A stretch of 64,000 nucleotides of DNA from Hahellaceae bacterium (GTDB lineage: Bacteria; Pseudomonadota; Gammaproteobacteria; Pseudomonadales; Oleiphilaceae), in NCBI GenBank assembly GCA_024234505.1, contig JACKOD010000001.1, positions 434,001 to 498,000 on the forward strand. Reading direction: 5' to 3'. Position 1 is the first letter of the stretch. Every line of letters begins with the position of its first letter. Made by a program: the position numbers and the translations under genes. Below the pieces are notes generated by a model. The model made no database searches and was not told where the DNA came from. It saw only the letters and a program-made list of their open reading frames with translations. Positions 38,125 through 46,214 of this stretch are shown here, piece after piece.

Positions 38125-38931
38125 TCAATTTGTTTTGAAAACATCTTTCCATGCGCGCAAAGAGGTAAATACGCTTAGCCGACTATTGGCATCTGTCTTG
38201 TTTAAATGCTGACATACAATAGATATTATTTCCTGATCCTGGCATCTAAGAAACGGATTTACTGCTAATTCCATTGCTAGTGTTGTGGGCAAGGTTCGCA
38301 GGCCTTTCGCTCGTTGTTGATGACATACACTGGCATAATTATGCAGCTCGGCATTACCCGGATTGACATGGAGGGCAAACTGGATATTGGCACAGGTATA
38401 TTCATGGGCAGGGTAAATCTGTGTCTGTCGGGGTAATTCAGCAATTTTATCCAGTGCCGTCAGCATTTGAGAGGGAGAACCTTCGAATAGTCTGCCACAA
38501 CCCGCCGAAAAAAGTGTATCTCCACAGAATAACCAAGGTTCAGGGATGTTGTTTTCTGCTGTCGCAAAGAAACCAATGTGATCCAGTGTATGACCTTTTA
38601 AATCCAGTACCTGCATCTTTAATCCGATGACTTCAATTTCGTCACCCACTGAAATACCGTGGGTAATCAAGTGACTGGACGTGAGGTTTCCATGCACCGG
38701 AACAGGGGTAAATTGCGTCAGTTTCGCAATTCCACCAATGTGGTCAGCGTGTTTGTGCGTAATCAGAATCGCTTTTAAAGTAAAAGAATGTTCGGCAAGC
38801 CAGTCTAGAACAACCGTGGCATCTCCCGGATCAATCACCACAACATGGCCGTCAGAGCAGCGTTCAATCACCCAGATGTAATTATCATAAAAGGCAGGAA
38901 GCGCGTGAACCATGTATGTTGCTTGAGTCAT
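38125..38931 (-). CDS. gloB: Hydroxyacylglutathione hydrolase GloB (glyoxalase II)
   Basis: GloB hydrolyses S-lactoylglutathione in methylglyoxal detoxification. The 268-residue protein has the metallo-beta-lactamase motif ITHKHADHIGG (HxHxDH), the DLKGHTLDHIGF and LFCGDTLFSAGCGRLFEG segments, and AHEYTCANIQFALHV near the C-terminus. The frame stays open to 39234, but ATG 38931 (MTQATYMVHALPAFYDNY) gives the normal family length. The longer version would overlap the divergent methyltransferase start. Confidence 0.95.
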   Translation of the reverse strand: MTQATYMVHALPAFYDNYIWVIERCSDGHVVVIDPGDATVVLDWLAEHSFTLKAILITHKHADHIGGIAKLTQFTPVPVHGNLTSSHLITHGISVGDEIEVIGLKMQVLDLKGHTLDHIGFFATAENNIPEPWLFCGDTLFSAGCGRLFEGSPSQMLTALDKIAELPRQTQIYPAHEYTCANIQFALHVNPGNAELHNYASVCHQQRAKGLRTLPTTLAMELAVNPFLRCQDQEIISIVCQHLNKTDANSRLSVFTSLRAWKDVFKTN

Positions 38932-39063
38932 AGGTGTGTTTTCCACTGGCGAGTCGGCCCGAACTGGCATACCATGTAGGTTGAATCGGGTTGCTTTTGG
39001 GTATCGTGCGAGAACGATAAGGTCGTGAAACTGATAAATAATCGCAGTACTACTGATTATAGA

Positions 39064-39786
39064 ATGATGTTGAAATCTTTCGAGCATTGGTTTCAGACGC
39101 CCCTTGGGCGCCGTTTGCTCGCCTTCGAGCGCAACATTATTGACAATCAGGTGGCCAGCCTGTTTGGATATCAGCAGTTTTCTTTCTGTGTGAGTCATCG
39201 ACTGCCTGTCGCAACGGCAAGCAGCTTGGGGCACAAGGTGATTGTGTGCCCAAGTTTTGAATCAGACATGCCTGATAATGTGCTTGTTAGCCTTCCACAC
39301 GAGATCGGCTTGATTCACGATACGGCAGATGTCGTCGTGCTGCATCATACATTGGACTTTGCGGCATCGCCGCATCAAACATTGCGTGATGTGTCCAGAA
39401 TTATTAAAGGTGGCGGGCACCTTTTGGTGGTGGGTTTTAACCCGCTCAGCTTATGGGGGATTAGAAAAATGTTGTCCTCCCGAGATCAGGCACCCTGGAA
39501 CGCCAGATTTATTTCTGGTCGGAGATTGGAAGATTGGCTGGGCTTGCTGGATTTCAGGATCGATAGTATGGGCTACCATATGATGGCGATGCCCTTTGAT
39601 AACAATGCAGAAAAAAGCGCATTACCTCATGAAGTTGCTTTAGGTAAATTGCGTTTCCCCGTGGGTACTTTTTATTCAATTCTTGCGCAAAAGCAAATTG
39701 GATGTCATATCGCCTATCGCCCTCGCTGGCAAAAAGCAAAGGTCATTGGTTTACCCGTGGCTAACAGCTTCAAAACAGACATTTAG
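39064..39786 (+). CDS. Class I SAM-dependent methyltransferase, YafS-like
   Basis: A protein of about 240 residues with the C-terminal half of a methyltransf_11-type fold: VVVLHHTLDFAASPHQTLRD, then IIKGGGHLLVVGFNPLSLWG. Motif I is weak. The substrate is unknown. The position between gloB (divergent) and rnhA is the place of E. coli yafS and its Pseudomonas counterpart. The frame is open from GTG 39025, but ATG 39064 (MMLKSFEHWFQTPLGRRLL) matches the family N-terminus better; the ribosome-binding evidence is weak for both. Confidence 0.82.
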   Translation: MMLKSFEHWFQTPLGRRLLAFERNIIDNQVASLFGYQQFSFCVSHRLPVATASSLGHKVIVCPSFESDMPDNVLVSLPHEIGLIHDTADVVVLHHTLDFAASPHQTLRDVSRIIKGGGHLLVVGFNPLSLWGIRKMLSSRDQAPWNARFISGRRLEDWLGLLDFRIDSMGYHMMAMPFDNNAEKSALPHEVALGKLRFPVGTFYSILAQKQIGCHIAYRPRWQKAKVIGLPVANSFKTDI

Positions 39787-39804
39787 AAATTACTCAGGAA
39801 ATTC

Positions 39805-40257
39805 ATGACGGCTCAGACTGACAAAGTTACGCTCTATACCGATGGCGCATGTAAGGGTAATCCCGGTTCTGGAGGCTGGGGTGTGTTTCTTAGATATGGT
39901 GAACACGAAAAAGAATTGTGTGGTGGTGAGGCTGATACCACCAATAATCGTATGGAATTAACCGCAGCGATTCGTGGATTGGAAGCCTTAAAAAGACCCT
40001 GTCAGGTCGATTTATTTACAGACTCGCAGTATGTCAGAAAAGGCATTACTGAATGGATTAATGGTTGGAAAAAAAATGGTTGGAAAACGGCGTCAAAGCA
40101 GCCGGTTAAAAATGATGATCTTTGGCGCTCGCTTGATGAACTCACCAAAAAACATACTGTAAAGTGGCATTGGGTGAAGGGGCACGCCGGTGATCCGGGA
40201 AATGAGCGTGCAGATCAATTGGCAAATCGAGGGGTAGGACTGGCCCGACGTGGTTGA
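39805..40257 (+). CDS. rnhA: Ribonuclease HI
   Basis: RNase HI degrades RNA in RNA:DNA hybrids during replication and repair. It has 150 residues with the DEDD residues in the expected places: YTDGACKGNPGSGG, NRMELTAAIRGLEAL, FTDSQYVRKGI and HAGDPGNERADQLA. It starts 18 bases after the methyltransferase stop and is followed by dnaQ on the same strand, unlike E. coli where the two are divergent. Confidence 0.98.
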   Translation: MTAQTDKVTLYTDGACKGNPGSGGWGVFLRYGEHEKELCGGEADTTNNRMELTAAIRGLEALKRPCQVDLFTDSQYVRKGITEWINGWKKNGWKTASKQPVKNDDLWRSLDELTKKHTVKWHWVKGHAGDPGNERADQLANRGVGLARRG

Positions 40258-40311
40258 TATCCATGTAAGATACGAGCCGAGACTTTTTACATTTTTTTAT
40301 ACATCGGAAGC

Positions 40312-41031
40312 ATGACTGCTATGAGACAAGTCGTACTCGATACCGAAACCACAGGTATCAATATTTCGGATGGGAACCGGATTATTGAAATTGGTTGCGT
40401 TGAAGTGGTTGATCGGAAACTTACAGGAAACCATTTTCATTGTTACATAAATCCTCAACGTTTGGTGGAGGAAGGTGCGCTCGCTGTCCATGGATTGACG
40501 GATGAGTTCCTGTCAGATAAACCTCTCTTTAAAGAAGTGGCGACACCTTTTCTGGAATTTGTAAAAGGTGCTGAGCTGGTCATTCACAATGCCGCGTTCG
40601 ATATCGGGTTTATAAACCACGAGTTTGCTCTACTGGGCGAGTCTTGGGGGACGGTTGCTGATTACTGCTCCGTGCTGGATACGCTGGCTATGGCTCGTAA
40701 AAAGCATCCGGGGCAGAAAAATAATCTGGATGCACTCTGCAAGCGCTATGGTGTAGATAATAGTGGGAGGGATTTCCACGGCGCTTTGCTGGATGCCGAA
40801 ATTCTCGCGGATGTCTATTTGGCCATGACGGGAGGGCAAACGGCCTTATCGTTGGAAGGCGAGTCAGAAGGTGACGGGCCTCAAACCTCTGAAATTATCC
40901 GATTGGTGCCTTCGAAGTTTAACTTGAGGGTCATTCGGGCAAACAATGATGAGCTGGCTGCACATCAGGAGCGACTGAAGGCTATTGAAAAATCTGCAGG
41001 AAAAGTGCTTTGGTTGCAAACCCCTCAGTAG
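40312..41031 (+). CDS. dnaQ: DNA polymerase III epsilon subunit DnaQ (proofreading exonuclease)
   Basis: The 3'-5' exonuclease of the replicase, with 239 residues. Exo I is VLDTETTGINI, Exo II is VIHNAAFDIGFINHEF and Exo III-epsilon is DFHGALLDAEILADVY. The C-terminal tail that binds the alpha subunit is present. Two ATGs are possible: 40312 and 40321. GGAAG lies directly before the first, so it serves the second with more normal spacing; the difference is three residues. A strong terminator follows. Confidence 0.97.
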   Translation: MTAMRQVVLDTETTGINISDGNRIIEIGCVEVVDRKLTGNHFHCYINPQRLVEEGALAVHGLTDEFLSDKPLFKEVATPFLEFVKGAELVIHNAAFDIGFINHEFALLGESWGTVADYCSVLDTLAMARKKHPGQKNNLDALCKRYGVDNSGRDFHGALLDAEILADVYLAMTGGQTALSLEGESEGDGPQTSEIIRLVPSKFNLRVIRANNDELAAHQERLKAIEKSAGKVLWLQTPQ

Positions 41032-41068
41032 TGAGGGCAGTGTGTTAAATACTTGCCATGGAATAAAT

Positions 41069-41104
41069 AAAAAGGCGTAAACCAGAAAGGTTTACGCCTT
41101 TTTT
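41069..41104. terminator. Bidirectional terminator between dnaQ and nhaB
   Basis: A 15-bp stem with arms AAAAAGGCGTAAACC and GGTTTACGCCTTTTT, a five-base loop, an A-run on one side and a T-run on the other. It serves convergent dnaQ (+) and nhaB (-). Confidence 0.92.
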
Positions 41105-41128
41105 ATCAGCCAAAATCGAGTGCAATAG

Positions 41129-42628
41129 TTATAGAAAAAGCTCTACACACATAAAACCTACACCACCCATAACCACCGTATAGGGGAGAGCCATCCAAAC
41201 CATTTTTCCGTACGAGAGCCGAATTAGTGGCGCCACGGCTGAAGTCAGCAGGAACAAGAACGCAGCCTGACCGTTAGGTGTCGCCACGCTGGGAAGATTG
41301 GTGCCGGTATTAATGGCGATTGCCAGCTTTTCAAAATGCTCTTTTGATATCTCTCCCGCTTTGTAGACATGCAGCACTTCGTCGATATAAACCGTCGCGA
41401 CAAATACGTTGTCACTAATTGCGGACAGTACGCCGTTTGCGAGAAAAAACATGCCGGGCTGAACGTCAGTTTCCAAATGAAGAACATAGTTAATAATGCC
41501 CGCAAACAGGTGTAGTTCGTGGATAACGCCTACAATTGTAAAAAAAACCACTAACAAGGCGGTAAATGGCAGGGCTTCTTCAAAGGCCTTGCCAATCTGA
41601 TGCTCTTCAGTAATGCCAGTGAAAGCGGTTCCCAGAACAATCACCATCAAACCGATCAGCCCAACTTCAGCGGCATGCAGCGCCAGGCAGATAATCAGCA
41701 GTAAGGCAACGAGAGCCTGTGCAATCAATGATGCTTTCAATTGCAGCGTCATCTTGCTTTGTTCTGCCATATTAAAATCTTCAAGAATGCTGCGGACGGC
41801 GACTGGGAGTTCCGCGCCATAGTCAAACTTTTTGATGCTTTCTAGGATGACGCAAGTGGCTAACCCGGCGAATAATACCGGCATGGTGATGGGAGCCATC
41901 TGTACAAAAAACTGTATAAAATCCCAACCTGCCCGGTCGGCAATGATCAGGTTTTGAGGTTCGCCCACTTGAGTGCAGACTCCCCCGAGTGCGGTTCCCA
42001 CGGCACCGTGCATCAGCAGGCTGCGCAAAAACGCACGAAACTGATCGAGATCGGTACGATGGTCGTGACCGACACCACTATCATCGCCATGATCATGCTC
42101 GTGATGGTAGTGTTTGCCTGAGGCGACTTTGTGATACACCGCGTAAAACCCAACCGCAACACTGATAATGACGGCTGTAACGGTGAGCGCATCCAAAAAT
42201 GCAGACAAGAACGCGGAGGATACCGAGAAAAATAAGGCCAGCATCTTTTTGGAGCGAATGCCAAGCAATATTTTTGTGAACAGGTATAGCAGCAAATTCT
42301 TCATGAAGTAGATGCCTGCGACCATGAAAATCAGCAGCAAAATGACTTCCAGGTTGTTTTCCACTTCATGGTAAACGCCGTCCGGCGACACCATGCCAAT
42401 AATCACAGCTTCGAGGGCGAGTATGCCTCCGGGCTGCAGCGGGTAGCATTTCAGCGCCATTCCCAGCGTAAAAATAAATTCGATGATCAATAGCCAGCCG
42501 GCAGAAAACGGGTGTAATGCGAATACAACCGGGTTGATGACTAAAAAAGCGACGATGACCTGCTTGTACCAGTTGGGTGAGTGGCCAAGGAAGTTTTGGT
42601 AAAAAGCTTGTGATAGCGTGTTGGTCAT
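41129..42628 (-). CDS. nhaB: Na+/H+ antiporter NhaB
   Basis: An inner-membrane Na+/H+ exchanger of 499 residues with about 12 helices. It closely follows the E. coli NhaB pattern: FLGHSPNWYKQ, WLLIIEFIFTLGMALKCYPL, SAFLDALTVTAVIISVAVGF, GTALGGVCTQVGEPQNLIIA, AINTGTNLPSVATPNGQAAF and IRLSYGKMVWMALPY. The variable loop after the DALTV helix is His/Asp-rich here (about residues 171-192, with seven His). It exports sodium and supports pH homeostasis, fitting a marine or salt-exposed lifestyle (inference). Confidence 0.97.
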   Translation of the reverse strand: MTNTLSQAFYQNFLGHSPNWYKQVIVAFLVINPVVFALHPFSAGWLLIIEFIFTLGMALKCYPLQPGGILALEAVIIGMVSPDGVYHEVENNLEVILLLIFMVAGIYFMKNLLLYLFTKILLGIRSKKMLALFFSVSSAFLSAFLDALTVTAVIISVAVGFYAVYHKVASGKHYHHEHDHGDDSGVGHDHRTDLDQFRAFLRSLLMHGAVGTALGGVCTQVGEPQNLIIADRAGWDFIQFFVQMAPITMPVLFAGLATCVILESIKKFDYGAELPVAVRSILEDFNMAEQSKMTLQLKASLIAQALVALLLIICLALHAAEVGLIGLMVIVLGTAFTGITEEHQIGKAFEEALPFTALLVVFFTIVGVIHELHLFAGIINYVLHLETDVQPGMFFLANGVLSAISDNVFVATVYIDEVLHVYKAGEISKEHFEKLAIAINTGTNLPSVATPNGQAAFLFLLTSAVAPLIRLSYGKMVWMALPYTVVMGGVGFMCVELFL

Positions 42629-42666
42629 TTGTGTATTCCTGATTGTGTCAGGGTGAGTTTAATAAA

Positions 42667-42680
42667 TTAACTGTAGTTAA
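42667..42680. promoter_or_regulatory. Palindrome upstream of nhaB, possible operator
   Basis: A perfect dyad TTAACT-GT-AGTTAA lies about 40 bases upstream of the nhaB start, within an A/T-rich stretch. Its size and place fit a regulator-binding site. No regulator can be named from sequence. Confidence 0.3.
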
Positions 42681-42881
42681 TAAATTTACGTGAATTTTAC
42701 ATTAATGTGCTGAAAAACCAAGTATTAGCATAGGGTATGCTTGAAACTCTGGTTTCTGGGCTGAATAGGGATCCGTTCTCAATATGTCGATTTGATCTCG
42801 ACTTTATGGGCATGGTTAACGAAGGAAGAGGGTAAAATAGGGCGAGACCGGGTAAAGAATTGTAAGTTGTCCTGCGATTTC

Positions 42882-42909
42882 TTGTTTGGTCTCAAAAATG
42901 TGTTATAAG
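42882..42909 (+). promoter_or_regulatory. Probable promoter for fimL
   Basis: A -35 TTGTTT (42882-42887) and a -10 TATAAG (42904-42909) with 16 bases between them, about 80 bases before the fimL ATG. Assigned by eye. Confidence 0.4.
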
Positions 42910-42990
42910 TTAATATCGTTAAACGCAAAATTCAGATGTAAATTGTTTTAGATGCGAAGCTATTGCGCTCGCTGAGGATGTTTTCAGGGT

Positions 42991-44697
42991 ATGTCTGCCA
43001 CGGCCGTTGCTGCAAAAACACAAGCCTTTGATATGGTTCAAATTGAAATTGAAACCACGATCAAACAGGCGGAACAGAACTTGATAAGCTTTCAGGAAAA
43101 TCGTGAAAGCAGTGAAGATCTGCAAAACTGTATAGACTACTTGAATCAATTGCGTGGTATTTTCATTCTGGTGGAAATACAGGGCGCCGTTATCCTGTGT
43201 CAGGAAGCCGTTTCGCTGGCGAATGAAGTCCCTATCGGGGCGAGTGATGATAAAAACAGCCTGTTAACGTCCCTGAATAACGCCTTTTTTATATTAAGAC
43301 GCTATGTCGAATACTATCGGCAATACCGGCAGGATCATCCTGAACTACTGCTGCCAATTATCAACGAATTACGCACTGCCCAGCACGCAAAACCTTTTGC
43401 CGACTCCCATTTTATCGATATTGATTTGTCACGCTCTGTGGACTATTGCGGATTGATTCGCGTAGAAGCATTTGATCCTGGTGTGGATTTTGAGGCCCGG
43501 GCAAGACGCCTGCGTCACATCTATCAGGTGGCATTATTGGGGTTATTGAAAGATAAAAATATTGAAGTAAATCTGAAATTGCTGTTTCACTCCGCGAAGG
43601 GGTTAGCCAGACTTTGTAAGGGGGGACAGCTTTCAGGTTTATGGTGTTTGGTGGTGATTGTTGTTCAGGCAATGAGCGATCGGCGTATGGAAATGAATCC
43701 TAACCGCAAACGCTTGTTCATGAAAATCGAAAAGTATGCTCGGGAGTTGGTGTACGTCGGTAAAGTGGTTAACTCTAAAAGTGCGCCGGATTCAATTCGC
43801 AGAGAATTAATTTATATCCTGTATTTAAGCGGATCTCACAATCCGGAAGTTATCGCTTTGCTGGATGGCTACTCGTTACAGCCGGCGGAATTTAATGAGC
43901 AGTTGTTGGTTGAAAACAGGCGCCGGTTACTGGGGCCTGGCGCAGACGTTCTTCGTTCGCTTTCTGGCGCGTTGCAAGAGGAGCTGAATTACATTAAGGA
44001 TAAGCTGGATATTATCGAACGGGGTATTGATCCTGATGTTACCGACTTTTCGGTAATTGCGTCTGGTATGGCTCGTTTGTCCAGTACCTTGTCCATGTTG
44101 TCACTGGCTACGCTGGCTGGAGTTGCCAGTCGTCAAAGCAGCATTTTGGAGGGGTGGGCAGAAGCGGGAAAAGTGCCTTCCGAGTCCGAGCTTATCAATG
44201 TCGCGAATGCGGTTTTGAATATTGAGCAATCGGTAAAAACACTTGAAACCTCGGGTATTGTGTCAGATGTTGATCTTGCGGAAGCAAAAGAAAACGAGTC
44301 ACTGCATTACTTCAGAGAGGCCCAGATCGTATTGATTGGAGAGGCCCAGTCGGCCATTGCGCTGGCGAAACGCTCCATTACGGCTTATCTCGAATCGGGT
44401 TGGGATAAATTGCACCTTACGGCTGTTGAGCCGGCACTGGATTCCGTAAGAGGCGGGATGCTTATGTTGGGTGAGGTTATGCTGGCAAAAGTTATCGCGG
44501 CTTGTATGCGCTGTTTGCATAGCGAACTGATAGAGCGAAATGGCAAGCCGGATTCAAATATTCTTGAAACCATGGCGGATGCGCTTACGTCATTGGAGTA
44601 CTACATAGAAACCATGAGCGGTAGGGACAGGCCTAGTCAGGAGTTGTTGGTGCTTGCCGAAGAAAGTCTCAAGTCTATTGGGTACAGTATTGCCTGA
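42991..44697 (+). CDS. fimL: FimL-like type IV pilus / twitching regulator
   Basis: A 568-residue helical cytoplasmic protein. It resembles Pseudomonas FimL, which is related to the N-terminal part of ChpA but lacks phosphotransfer histidines. In Pseudomonas FimL connects the Chp chemosensory system to cAMP (CyaB) and to pilus assembly at the pole. The N-terminal helical bundle (about 15-110) and the C-terminal bundle (about 440-565) both have the Hpt-like helical look. The fimL/nhaB neighbourhood is also found in P. aeruginosa. No pilus genes lie in this window. Confidence 0.8.
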   Translation: MSATAVAAKTQAFDMVQIEIETTIKQAEQNLISFQENRESSEDLQNCIDYLNQLRGIFILVEIQGAVILCQEAVSLANEVPIGASDDKNSLLTSLNNAFFILRRYVEYYRQYRQDHPELLLPIINELRTAQHAKPFADSHFIDIDLSRSVDYCGLIRVEAFDPGVDFEARARRLRHIYQVALLGLLKDKNIEVNLKLLFHSAKGLARLCKGGQLSGLWCLVVIVVQAMSDRRMEMNPNRKRLFMKIEKYARELVYVGKVVNSKSAPDSIRRELIYILYLSGSHNPEVIALLDGYSLQPAEFNEQLLVENRRRLLGPGADVLRSLSGALQEELNYIKDKLDIIERGIDPDVTDFSVIASGMARLSSTLSMLSLATLAGVASRQSSILEGWAEAGKVPSESELINVANAVLNIEQSVKTLETSGIVSDVDLAEAKENESLHYFREAQIVLIGEAQSAIALAKRSITAYLESGWDKLHLTAVEPALDSVRGGMLMLGEVMLAKVIAACMRCLHSELIERNGKPDSNILETMADALTSLEYYIETMSGRDRPSQELLVLAEESLKSIGYSIA

Positions 44698-44740
44698 ATT
44701 ATGAAGACTGTCTGATATCAACTAAGGGATTGTGTTTGAT

Positions 44741-45391
44741 ATGTTTTATTCGCTACTGACCGGGCTTTTATTGTTACTGGCGCTGGTCTGCATATATTGG
44801 GGCATCAAGCCTTTTTTTCGTCATCGGTGGTTTCTCGTCTGGCTCAAGTCTACATTATCGCTACTGCTGGTAGCCTTTGCGTTTTCAATTCTGCTGCTTG
44901 CCTATGATTTTTCGGGTTATTCACTGTGGGATAAGGATCGTTACGTGGCGACAATCAGTACCCATCAGTTAGGGCCACAGGAGTACCAGGTCGATGTGGT
45001 TGTTGCCGGAGGGGATTCGCAGCGATATGTTGTTGCGGGAGATTTCTGGCAACTGGATGCCAGGGTAATTGCCTGGCCGGCCTGGATGGGTGTGGTTGGC
45101 GTGACTACTGGTTATAAGCTGGATCGGTTGAGTGGTCGTTACCTTTCGTTAGAAGATGAACAGTCTAAGCCTCGGACATTGTTTAAAGTGTCTTCAGGTC
45201 GTCAGGTTTTGGATGTGTGGTCGGTTGCAAAAAAGTATGATTTTTTGCCTTGGGCGATTGTGAATCATGGTTCGGGAACGTATTTGCCGATGAAGGACGG
45301 TGCAATCTTCGAAGTCAGGCTGGGCGAGTCAGCTTTATTTGGAAAGCCGCTTAACAATATTGCAGAAAATGCCGTTGGAGAGTGGAAGTAA
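44741..45391 (+). CDS. Uncharacterised inner-membrane protein downstream of fimL
   Basis: A protein of about 216 residues with two N-terminal hydrophobic helices (about residues 3-22 and 36-59). A ~150-residue probably periplasmic domain rich in Trp, Tyr and Val follows (WQLDARVIAWPAWMGVVGV, RYLSLEDEQSK). I do not recognise a functional motif; similar proteins are sometimes labelled efflux-pump-like without evidence. ATG 44741 is chosen (AAGGGA 11 bases upstream), with GTG 44732 possible. It starts 43 bases after fimL and ends in a strong terminator, so the two probably form an operon. Confidence 0.7.
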   Translation: MFYSLLTGLLLLLALVCIYWGIKPFFRHRWFLVWLKSTLSLLLVAFAFSILLLAYDFSGYSLWDKDRYVATISTHQLGPQEYQVDVVVAGGDSQRYVVAGDFWQLDARVIAWPAWMGVVGVTTGYKLDRLSGRYLSLEDEQSKPRTLFKVSSGRQVLDVWSVAKKYDFLPWAIVNHGSGTYLPMKDGAIFEVRLGESALFGKPLNNIAENAVGEWK

Positions 45392-45419
45392 TCACTGTGT
45401 TGTGAATTGCAAACGGCTT

Positions 45420-45451
45420 TAAAAAAAAGTGGGATGGTACCCACTTTTTTT
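45420..45451. terminator. Bidirectional terminator between the fimL operon and the SCP2 gene
   Basis: An A-run plus GTGGG, a short loop, then CCCAC plus a T-run, all complementary. It serves the convergent genes on either side. Confidence 0.88.
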
Positions 45452-45462
45452 ATGGATAAATC

Positions 45463-45777
45463 TTATCCGATGCTGAACAGTGAACCAAGACGCGTAGCCA
45501 GCATCATGTCACCTTCGGCGCGGAGTTGGCCAGACATGAAAGCCTGCATTCCGTCAGTTTCGCCGCTTACGATCCCTTTTAATGTATCGGAGTTCATGAT
45601 CAGGGTCACAGACGGATCATCGTGGTTTCCTGCTTCCAGGGCACAAGCACCATCTTTGATGATCAGGTGATATGCATCGCCATCTTCGATGTCAAATTGG
45701 AACACCAGATCCAGGCCAGCGGCTGCATCCGCATTGAAGTTCGCTTTTAACGTTTCGAAGATATTTGCTACAGACAT
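45463..45777 (-). CDS. SCP2 sterol-binding domain protein
   Basis: A 104-residue single SCP2 domain. Matching features are VFQFDIEDGDAYHLIIKDGA, DPSVTLIMNSDTLKGIVSG and the FMSGQLRAEGDMMLATRLGS helix, which in the family closes a lipid-binding tunnel. It has no signal peptide and is probably a cytoplasmic carrier of hydrophobic ligands (fatty acyl chains or similar); the ligand is unknown. It stands alone, with a dyad-flanked promoter-like region upstream. Confidence 0.88.
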   Translation of the reverse strand: MSVANIFETLKANFNADAAAGLDLVFQFDIEDGDAYHLIIKDGACALEAGNHDDPSVTLIMNSDTLKGIVSGETDGMQAFMSGQLRAEGDMMLATRLGSLFSIG

Positions 45778-45808
45778 GGGAGTATCCTTTGCTAGTTCAA
45801 AATGGTTG

Positions 45809-45851
45809 ATATGCAGCTAAACAATAAGCGTTATACCTTTGGGCTGCATAT
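45809..45851 (-). promoter_or_regulatory. Inverted repeat flanking the -10-like element of the SCP2 gene
   Basis: Arms ATATGCAGC (45809-45817) and GCTGCATAT (45843-45851) are perfect 9-bp complements 25 bases apart. Between them lies GTTATA (45830-45835), which reads TATAAC on the minus strand and is a plausible -10 about 55 bases from the SCP2 ATG. The spacing would suit a repressor binding both arms. Confidence 0.35.
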
Positions 45852-46099
45852 TTCATAAAGGCATCAGGTGTATCAAAAAGACTTCCTGATGGTAAAAGCC
45901 AAACGAGATTAGGTTGATTACTCAAATTTGTCAATAGCCAAGCGAACGCTTGTTTGAAATATGGTTCGCGTGAATTTTTTTATTTAATCGAATTTGTGGA
46001 GGGGTAACGCTTAAAGCGCGGGCTTTAATTTAAGCGCTGATATTTCGATTGCTATTGGAATATCATTTTTTGCCCCCATCTGAAGGCTAGTTCAACTAT

Positions 46100-46171
46100 T
46101 TATTGAACGAGAGCGTTGTCCGGTTATTGAACGAGGCAGCGGTCTGGTTATTGAGCGAGAGAACGGTCTGG
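46100..46171. repeat. Three tandem 24-bp repeats upstream of sohB
   Basis: Copies lie at 46100-46123, 46124-46147 and 46148-46171, directly abutting. Each begins TTATTGA(A/G)CGAG and ends G(G/T)(C/T)C(T/C)GG, with the centre more variable. They end 43 bases before the preferred sohB start. The period is a multiple of three and one frame is open through all copies, but it lacks a good start codon, so a non-coding role is more likely. Confidence 0.85.
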
Positions 46172-46214
46172 TTGGTCAGGCGCAGGTGTGCGTGTCTTAA
46201 GTGAGGGTTTTCGT

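Larger units (their letters stand above)
42629..42990. other. Intergenic region between divergent nhaB and fimL
   Basis: About 360 bases, AT-rich, with no credible gene. It holds a palindrome TTAACT-GT-AGTTAA at 42667-42680, just upstream of nhaB, and a promoter toward fimL at 42882-42909. Nothing else is recognisable. Confidence 0.5.
45778..46214. other. Intergenic region between divergent SCP2 and sohB genes
   Basis: About 437 bases without a credible gene. It contains, left to right: a dyad around a -10-like element for the SCP2 gene (45809-45851), overlapping inverted repeats around 46011-46038 (TTAAAG-CGCGGG-CTTTAA and AGCGC...GCGCT), and three 24-bp tandem repeats at 46100-46171. Confidence 0.6.

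Noticed and set aside
38932..39234. N-terminal extension of gloB
   Set aside because: It overlaps the divergent methyltransferase gene and makes the protein about 100 residues longer than the family.
46103..46204. A small frame through the 24-bp repeats encoding an eight-residue repeat
   Set aside because: It has only a TTG start without a ribosome-binding site, and would overlap the upstream part of the sohB frame.
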